This document shows, in pieces, positions 58,260-64,000 of a stretch of DNA of 64,000 nucleotides. The first letter of the stretch is position 1. Every line of letters begins with the position of its first letter. Position numbers and translations under genes: made by a program. The DNA is from Calothrix sp. PCC 7103. GTDB taxonomy: Bacteria > Cyanobacteriota > Cyanobacteriia > Cyanobacteriales > Nostocaceae. The notes below the pieces were generated by a model, which was not told the DNA's origin, ran no database searches, and saw nothing but the letters and a program-made list of their open reading frames with translations. Location of the stretch: positions 4,018,575 through 4,082,574 of the forward strand of contig NZ_KB217478.1 of NCBI RefSeq assembly GCF_000331305.1, read 5' to 3'.

Positions 58260-58931
58260 CATTTTTGACATCCCTCTCCGGATTGATGACTAGGTTGGTA
58301 GAAAAGTAGTGTGAGCTTATTAGTCAAATATCTTTGCTTTCGCAAGATACTTGGCTAAACTCACCTTGCTACCTTCATTACAAATCTTCAAATGTTTCTC
58401 AGTAACAAAATGCCTGTAAAAATTTTTATTCAAACAGAGAATAATAGCATAAGTGTCAATATTTTTTACATTAGAGTCTGTAATTTAATCAGAAAATCCT
58501 TGTTTTAACAACTTTAAAAGTACCACAGTTAGTTCTTAAGTATACAGGCTACTGAGTTTGGTAAGAATGAAAATCAATTTAGTTTTCAGTGAAATTTTGA
58601 TAAAGCACAAGAAGTTTTTTAAAGAAATAAGTCAAAATATTATAAAAATGTATTACAAATTAATTAGGTACTTTAGTAGCTCAAGTAGTATGTCGAAGAT
58701 GTGGTTTCAGTACAAGCCTATGTTTGATGTAATTCCACAACACAGTCTGGTAAACAAATATAAGGTGTTAATGTTGTAACTAAAAGCACATTTTAACCTG
58801 TTTTAGAACAGTAGTAAAGGATTTTACTTCGGGTGTCTAAAAATAAATTGAAAACCAACTTAGCACAAAGTTTGTTGCTTGATATTGACAGCTTGTATCT
58901 AATTTCATAAGCGTACTTAAATAGAATCCCC
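58260..58931. other. Intergenic region with hetC control sequences
   Basis: About 670 bp upstream of hetC. An NtcA-type site is at 58814-58827 (listed). A TCCGGA hexamer lies at 58277-58282, too far away to be tied to hetC with confidence. A short frame at 58558-58779 shows no family resemblance and is probably not a gene. Confidence 0.55.
58814..58827 (+). promoter_or_regulatory. NtcA-type binding site upstream of hetC
   Basis: GTAAAGGATTTTAC fits the NtcA consensus GTA-N8-TAC exactly. It ends 104 bp before the hetC ATG. A TAN3T box (TAAATT, 58844-58849) follows after 16 bases, closer than the usual 22, so the exact promoter is uncertain. In Anabaena hetC is known to be directly activated by NtcA under nitrogen limitation, which supports this reading. 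Confidence 0.65.
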
Positions 58932-61900
58932 ATGAACTTCTCTCCGTTGTTACGAGTTCAGGGAGAGCATTTAAATCATCTACATGTTGATAATGTGCTT
59001 GCTCCCACTCCTGAAGCAACTATTAACCGATTATTTAGGTTAGTTGCAGGGGATACGAGTCTCAGTTTTACAGCGGAGTTTTATGAAGCTTGGAAGTTTA
59101 AAGAGTTCTCGCTTGGTGATGAGTTGATGGACTATGAAAGTCCAAAAGATACCCTTTATTTGGTTTGTAGCGGACGTGTAAGGTTATTGGGGTATGAACA
59201 AGAGTCTGCACGTAATATATCAGCGCAGTTGCTTGATGTTGGAGAAAGTTTTGGTGCAGATGGATTATTCTACGCGAATTTATTACCGTATCGTGCTGTT
59301 GCTGCTTCCAATGTTGCTGTAGTGGAGTTGGCAAAAGCTAATTTAAAAATTTGGTTACAACGTGCTGAAAATTTTGAATCATATCTTCTTGGTACTGTCG
59401 AAACTCGGCAAAAGTTGATTTTCTGGAAAACCTGCACTTCTTTGCGCTCTTTAACAAGTCAAACTTTGCAGCATCTATCACCGTACTTTGCGCTTCGTAC
59501 AGTTAACACAGGTGAATTATTACCGTCAGCGACTCCTGCTTCCTTGGGACGTTATTGGTTAATGTCTGGTCGCACTGAGCAGCAAGATGCTCAAGTTGGT
59601 TATAGCTGGGGTTATCCGGATATTGCATCACCTGCATTCAAGGCAGAAACTGAATTAGTTGTATGTCATCTACCTGTTGAAAATTGGGAACTGGTCAAAC
59701 CTTTTCTAGCATTACAGGACTTTCAGCAAGAAAATCGTCAAGTTGAGTTACATGAAATTGAGTTAAATCAAGTTGAGTTAAATCAAGTTGAGTTAAATCA
59801 AGTTGAATCAAACAATATTCAAACAGCAACTACCTTTGAATTAAACAATAATACTTGTCAACAGAGTCAAAAATACAACAAACAAAAATACAACAAACAA
59901 AAATACAACAAAAAATATCCGTTCATTGCACAGCAAAGTTCATCAGATTGCGGCGCCGCGTGTTTGGCGATGATATGTAAATACTGGGGTAAAAAAGTTA
60001 GTTTAAATACATTACGCCGTTCGTCCCAAACAAATCGTATTGGTGCCACGCTTTCATCTTTAGCTGATGCAGCAGTCAATCTAGGTTATTCTTCAGTAGC
60101 AGTACAAGCTAATTTGACCGCTCTTGCTTGGCGCCATTCTCCGTGGATTGCTCACTGGCAAGGTAATCATTATGTTGTTGTTTGGGGAGTTAGTTCTAAT
60201 TATGTAATCATTTCTGACCCGGCAGTCGGCAAGCTAAAGTTACCTATATTGGAATTTGAAGCTAACTGGACTGGTTATGCTTTAATGCTGGAACCAACCG
60301 AACGATTACAACAGCTACTAGACGAGAAAACATCACTTGTTTATTTTGGGCAGTCACTGTGGAAGTACCAATCTTTAGTTCTACAAATTGTGATTGCATC
60401 ATTAGTTATGCAAGTTTTTGGGCTAGTTATGCCAGTAATAGCTCAGATTGTTATCGATAAGGTAATACCTGCACGCATGTCTGTAGCACTAAATATTTTT
60501 GCTTTGGGCTTTTTGGTCTTTGGTATCTGGCGCTTTTGTATCAAAACAGCACGTCAATACCTGCTCGACTATTTCTCAAATCATATGGATATTAGCTTGA
60601 TGAGCGATTTTATCCGTCATGTTTTGGAACTACCATTGCAGTTTTTTGAACAGCGACAGGCAGGAGATATTATCAGTCGTGTTGAGGAAAACCACAAAAT
60701 TCAAACATTTTTGACTCGTCGCGCGTTCGGTATCACTCTAGATGCGCTATGTGCATTTTTGTGTTTAGCATTAATCGCTTACTACAATTTGCACCTAGCT
60801 CTACTTGTTCTTGCGTTAACTGTACCTGTTGCTGTGTTCACGATAAATACAAGTCCTTCGTTAAAACGCATATCGCGAGAACTCGCTATTGATACAGCAG
60901 TGCAGAATCATACTGTAAATGAAATGATAACTGGTATCACTACAATCAAAAGCTTCGGCGCCTCTAGATGGATGCGTTGGCATTGGGAAGAACGGTTTGT
61001 AAACACTATCAAAACACGACTCCGCTATCAAAGACTCTCAAATAACTTACAACTTACTAACAATTTGATAAATCATGCCAGTAGTACTTTAGTTTTATGG
61101 TATGCAGCTAGCTTGATGATACATGACCAGCTATCGTTCGGTAAGTTTATAGCTTTTACTATGCTGGTGAGTAGCATTATCAATCCAGTTTTGGCGTTGG
61201 TTGAGTTGAAAAACGATATTCATTCTGTGGTTGTTTCTATCGAGCGACTCAACGATGTTTTACTTTCCTCTCCTGAAATTAGGGATAAAGAGTTAGAGAT
61301 GGCGCCAATTCAGGGTGAAGTTCGTTTTGAGAATGTCAGTTTTCACTATCCAGGTGAGGAGCGTAACGCGCTGCAAAACATCTCGTTTGTGATTAAACCT
61401 GGGCAAAGAGTTGGTATTGTTGGCGCTTCTGCTGCGGGTAAAACTACGCTGTTAAATTTGCTGTGTGGTTTATATAAACCAGATGCTGGCAGGATTTTGA
61501 TTGATGGGCATGATATTTGCACAGTGTCATCTGAAACGCTTTTGACGCAGTTAGGAGTTGTGCCAGCTTCTATATTTATATTTTCAGGCACCGTTTTGGA
61601 AAATATAACCTTATTCAGCCCATTTACATTTGAAGAAGTCAAAAATGCGGCTCGAACTGCTGGCGCCCACGATTTTATTGAGTTACTACCCTCTGGCTAC
61701 GACACTTTGATTGGCGCCCCATCGAAAACACTGTCTAAAAAGCAGCATTATTTAATTGCCATAGCTCGGGCTTTGATTCGCAAACCGAAAATGTTGATTT
61801 TGGATGAACCAACGAGCGCACTTGATGTGGGAACCGAAAACTTACTCAAGCAGAACCTTTCACGTGGCGCCCTTGGTTGTACAACATTTATCGTTAGTCA

Positions 61901-62027
61901 CCGCTTGAGTCTCCTTTCCAGCACTGACCGTATTTTAGTACTGGATAGAGGTATTATTGTTGAAATTGGCAGACATCACGAATTATTCGCAAAAAGCCAG
62001 TTGTATTCACATCTAGTAGTGCGGTGA
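58932..62027 (+). CDS. hetC: Heterocyst differentiation ABC exporter HetC
   Basis: 1031 residues, a peptidase-containing ABC exporter required early in heterocyst differentiation in Anabaena. The N-terminal 55-150 region is a cyclic-nucleotide-binding-like domain (LYLVCSGRVRLLGYE, GESFGADGLF). A linker (270-330) is made of VELNQ and KYNKQ tandem repeats. A C39 peptidase follows with Cys in QSSSDCGAACLAM, His in WQGNHYVVV and Asp in ISDPAVG, so it looks active. Then come six membrane helices (about 475-760) and the ATPase with Walker A GASAAGKTT, EPTSALD and the SHR switch. The signature, normally LSGGQ, reads LSKKQ. Identity rests on domain order and on hetP lying downstream. It likely cleaves and exports a double-glycine-type peptide. 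Confidence 0.87.
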   Translation: MNFSPLLRVQGEHLNHLHVDNVLAPTPEATINRLFRLVAGDTSLSFTAEFYEAWKFKEFSLGDELMDYESPKDTLYLVCSGRVRLLGYEQESARNISAQLLDVGESFGADGLFYANLLPYRAVAASNVAVVELAKANLKIWLQRAENFESYLLGTVETRQKLIFWKTCTSLRSLTSQTLQHLSPYFALRTVNTGELLPSATPASLGRYWLMSGRTEQQDAQVGYSWGYPDIASPAFKAETELVVCHLPVENWELVKPFLALQDFQQENRQVELHEIELNQVELNQVELNQVESNNIQTATTFELNNNTCQQSQKYNKQKYNKQKYNKKYPFIAQQSSSDCGAACLAMICKYWGKKVSLNTLRRSSQTNRIGATLSSLADAAVNLGYSSVAVQANLTALAWRHSPWIAHWQGNHYVVVWGVSSNYVIISDPAVGKLKLPILEFEANWTGYALMLEPTERLQQLLDEKTSLVYFGQSLWKYQSLVLQIVIASLVMQVFGLVMPVIAQIVIDKVIPARMSVALNIFALGFLVFGIWRFCIKTARQYLLDYFSNHMDISLMSDFIRHVLELPLQFFEQRQAGDIISRVEENHKIQTFLTRRAFGITLDALCAFLCLALIAYYNLHLALLVLALTVPVAVFTINTSPSLKRISRELAIDTAVQNHTVNEMITGITTIKSFGASRWMRWHWEERFVNTIKTRLRYQRLSNNLQLTNNLINHASSTLVLWYAASLMIHDQLSFGKFIAFTMLVSSIINPVLALVELKNDIHSVVVSIERLNDVLLSSPEIRDKELEMAPIQGEVRFENVSFHYPGEERNALQNISFVIKPGQRVGIVGASAAGKTTLLNLLCGLYKPDAGRILIDGHDICTVSSETLLTQLGVVPASIFIFSGTVLENITLFSPFTFEEVKNAARTAGAHDFIELLPSGYDTLIGAPSKTLSKKQHYLIAIARALIRKPKMLILDEPTSALDVGTENLLKQNLSRGALGCTTFIVSHRLSLLSSTDRILVLDRGIIVEIGRHHELFAKSQLYSHLVVR
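59757..59816 (+). repeat. 15-bp tandem repeat inside hetC (VELNQ units)
   Basis: Three nearly identical copies of GTTGAGTTAAATCAA plus one degenerate copy encode the linker pentapeptide VELNQ. Copy number can change without a frameshift because the unit is a multiple of three. Confidence 0.9.
59871..59915 (+). repeat. 15-bp tandem repeat inside hetC (KYNKQ units)
   Basis: Two exact copies and one near copy of AAATACAACAAACAA encode KYNKQ repeats directly before the C39 peptidase domain. A second in-frame expansion in the same linker. Confidence 0.9.
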
Positions 62028-62965
62028 ACCTAACCTTAATTAATTATTTATGCTTAAATAATTGCAAATAATTATCGAATAGTAGTTAGGAGATTATTTT
62101 TAATGCTAGATTACCTAAAATTTTTACATATCGCATCACTTAACTATCCTGTAATTACAACAATCAGCTTGTTAAAAACCATATATTGAGCGTTTTTACT
62201 ACTTCCTAGTTTGCTACGTATTATGATTTACAACCCTTAGTTACTACCTTGAAACCAGTACTGCTAAAAAAGTCATCCGGGTGAAAACCTACTTTAATAC
62301 AAAAATTATAATTACTTCACTCTAAATTAGCATTGATGTGTTAGCGCTAAATGCTTATGTAGCAAGAACTTTAACAAAAAAACTTACTTCCTTAACAAAC
62401 TGTAAAAAAATTATTGATATGCAGTTGCACCACCACCAATTTTGTCAGTATTACCTACAAATTATTTCTTCATCGTTGGTTCACAAACCTCAGTTAGTGC
62501 TACAATTTTCTGGGGGCAATTCGCTAGAACAAAAAAATAAAACCTAGTCACAGTGGGGGGTACGACCCCTCAATTAATTAATAACAAGGGGACAAAACGT
62601 GAAGTTGCACATCACTTAAGTGAATTTGAAAAATGATTGAGTAAATTTGACTAAGAAGGTGCCAGATTGGCAGATGACATCCACAGCAAAAAATAGTGTA
62701 AGTACGAATGTTGTTATTTCAAGCTAAAGCTAAACATTTTCCTGTCTGGATTCAGTGGCATATGTACAAATACTTAATCAAGGAAAAAAAACGTAGTGAG
62801 TAATACTATTTATCTCAAAGTTAGTTAAATCAATAAGATGATGGCGCCAATAATTGAGAGGATAACTGCATCTACCAACACCCAGCAAAGTCTACTGTCA
62901 CCGCTCGCATGACTTGAGCAAACAGTATCGATGATAAACAGTTAGATTTCCACATAGGTCAACTA
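62028..62965. other. Long gap between hetC and the small membrane protein gene
   Basis: About 940 bp. A 69-codon frame at 62338-62547 starts at GTG, has no recognisable motif and is probably not a gene. One GGCGCC lies near 62843. The region probably holds the promoter of the downstream genes; I could not identify an NtcA or other known site. Confidence 0.5.
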
Positions 62966-63400
62966 ATGAAAAGAATCATCAGGTCAAATGCAGTCAAAAC
63001 CTCAAACGAGCTTACTTCCTTTGTACCAACTAAGGAGGTAAATGTATCAGTTATGGAAGATAGTGCTAATTCAGTATCTTTGCAGACGATATTGAATCGG
63101 CAACCCTTGGTTGTTCCTTACCTAGTTGTTTTAAGCGGTATTGCTTTTTTAGCAATAAGCTTAATTTGGGCAATGAATACCAGAGTTGAAGAAGCTAGCT
63201 TGCATTTTGAACTGGCGCCATCAATTGGCAGAGAAAAAGCGCTTAAAACAGTAAATTCAGTAAATTATCAAACTGCCATCAAAATTATACCAAAACAATT
63301 TAAAACCACTGAGGCGCATATCAAGTATCAAGCCAAGCAGCCTACACACGTTAGATTTGTCCACACTTATCGAGTAGTCGATATGTTTTTTGAGGAATAA
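62966..63400 (+). CDS. One-TM protein resembling the N-terminus of HlyD adaptors
   Basis: 144 residues with one membrane helix (YLVVLSGIAFLAISLIWAMN, about 52-71). The stretch before and around it (SANSVSLQTILNRQPLVVP, then VEEASLHFELAP) resembles the N-terminus of cyanobacterial HlyD-type membrane-fusion proteins, which typically have SLQT-L-QP before their single helix and a short acidic turn after it. The long coiled coil and lipoyl/barrel domains of HlyD are missing. Located between an ABC exporter (hetC) and hetP, it might be a reduced adaptor for HetC, a decayed one, or an unrelated small membrane protein. The frame is intact and ends in VDMFFEE. Confidence 0.55.
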   Translation: MKRIIRSNAVKTSNELTSFVPTKEVNVSVMEDSANSVSLQTILNRQPLVVPYLVVLSGIAFLAISLIWAMNTRVEEASLHFELAPSIGREKALKTVNSVNYQTAIKIIPKQFKTTEAHIKYQAKQPTHVRFVHTYRVVDMFFEE

Positions 63401-63481
63401 CTAATGGTAAATATATCTTAAGATTGTTCGTCGTAGATATTCAATAGAGTCTTTTAGTTCGATTCCATTTTATTTTATTTA

Positions 63482-63952
63482 ATGAGTGAAACCATGAGTC
63501 AAGATAATCCTGGTATAAGCAGCAATTTTAAAAAGCCTGTTCACCCTGAACAGTTTGACCAAGTAGTTGAAGCAATTTTAGCTGGCAAATATTCTTGGGC
63601 TTGTGTATTAATGCTACGCTTTGCTGGGTATAACCCTCTGCATTATATTCCTTATCGGACTTACAACCGACTGCTCAAAGACAACTCACAAGAAAAGGCA
63701 AACAGCCAGAAAGATAATAATGGTGCGGCGCCAGCATCTGAGAAGTCTTCTCACAATAGCATTCCATCAAGTTGCCTAAGCAAAATTAAAGACTTGGCAT
63801 ACATGGAAGTCGTGGGCAAGCAAAAAAGAGAAATTAGAGGAGGTAATTTAGACGAATGGTTATCAGCACAAATGCACGAAAACCTGTCCAACGAATCGCA
63901 GTTACAGCCAGACAAACAAAATAGTTGCCTCAAAATGTGTGAATTCAACTAA
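63482..63952 (+). CDS. hetP: Heterocyst commitment protein HetP
   Basis: 156 residues. Controls commitment to heterocyst formation downstream of HetR in Anabaena. The conserved HetP core is seen at [48 protein letters not shown], with the second conserved part at [29 protein letters not shown]; Ser/Asn-rich linkers separate and follow them. Cytosolic, no enzyme motif. The start may be ATG 63482 or ATG 63494; both lie before the conserved core. It follows hetC on the same strand as in Anabaena, but here 1.45 kb lies between them and includes an extra gene. A hairpin follows the stop. Confidence 0.92.
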   Translation: MSETMSQDNPGISSNFKKPVHPEQFDQVVEAILAGKYSWACVLMLRFAGYNPLHYIPYRTYNRLLKDNSQEKANSQKDNNGAAPASEKSSHNSIPSSCLSKIKDLAYMEVVGKQKREIRGGNLDEWLSAQMHENLSNESQLQPDKQNSCLKMCEFN

Positions 63953-63964
63953 ACCCGGAATGTG

Positions 63965-63986
63965 GGGTGGGCATCCCTACCCACCC
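63965..63986. terminator. GGGTGGG/CCCACCC hairpin after hetP
   Basis: Seven-base arms with an eight-base loop (CATCCCTA) start 12 bp after the hetP stop. It may terminate hetP transcription and is a copy of the dispersed GTGGGGTGGGCATCC repeat also at 4078. Confidence 0.6.
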
Positions 63987-64000
63987 AGTAATTCAACATC

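Noticed and set aside
58277-58282. TCCGGA hexamer, as in DIF-type heterocyst promoters
   Set aside because: It lies 650 bp upstream of hetC, no good -10 box at the proper distance follows, and a single hexamer is expected by chance.
62338-62547. 69-codon frame between hetC and the small membrane protein
   Set aside because: GTG start without ribosome site, no signal peptide, no double-glycine leader and no RGSGR-type motif that would suggest an exported heterocyst peptide.

Overview
The window is chromosomal DNA of a filamentous, heterocyst-forming cyanobacterium. Three things show this: RNA polymerase with the beta-prime subunit split into rpoC1 and rpoC2 (29.5-35.6 kb), a hetC-hetP heterocyst-differentiation locus at the right end (58.9-64 kb), and intergenic heptamer repeats typical of Nostocales. 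GC content is roughly 40 percent by eye. The hexamer GGCGCC occurs about 100 times (hand count), while the usual cyanobacterial HIP1 octamer GCGATCGC was seen only once. This lineage therefore seems to use a different highly iterated palindrome.

Layout: 0.5-6.2 kb holds housekeeping genes (proline iminopeptidase, an LDH/MDH-family dehydrogenase with unusual specificity residues, trpS, a metF-like reductase) around a broken VapBC-type toxin-antitoxin pair. 6.5-11.2 kb is an accessory island. It contains a compact three-gene operon (DUF262 protein, DUF3696-type ATPase, unknown protein with a toxin-like C-terminus), followed by a decayed second copy of the ATPase welded to a decayed Uma2-family gene. 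No GGCGCC was found in about 3.9 kb covering the operon, which suggests recent acquisition. 11.3-17 kb holds a DUF3891 protein, a small membrane protein and two adjacent STAND-like P-loop ATPases, the second carrying two NTPase modules joined by TPRs. 17.2-24.8 kb is a signalling block: secreted protein, sigma-like factor plus TPR protein, glyoxalase-like membrane protein, two paralogous Ser/Thr kinases with different C-terminal domains, and a universal stress protein. hisD follows, then a 1.5 kb AT-rich gap and a GH5-CBM2 glucanase.

29.5-41 kb is the minus-strand block rpsT-tatD-rpoB-rpoC1-rpoC2, with heptamer repeats in two of the spacers. 43.8-54.9 kb is a cellulose-synthesis cluster: outer-membrane barrel protein, TPR protein, GH8 cellulase, BcsB, and BcsA with a PilZ domain. 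The function of the single E. coli BcsC protein (TPR plus barrel) appears to be divided between two overlapping genes. The barrel protein carries six copies of a TFNQLLN-like motif next to the TPR gene.

54.9-64 kb contains a GIY-YIG protein, a GH116 glucosylceramidase-like enzyme, hetC (cyclic-nucleotide-like domain, C39 peptidase, ABC exporter) with a perfect NtcA-type site upstream, a small one-TM protein resembling the N-terminus of HlyD adaptors, and hetP. The best candidates for undescribed biology are the DUF262/DUF3696/unknown operon, the possible adaptor stub between hetC and hetP, and the split cellulose export machinery. No tRNA, rRNA or CRISPR array was found.
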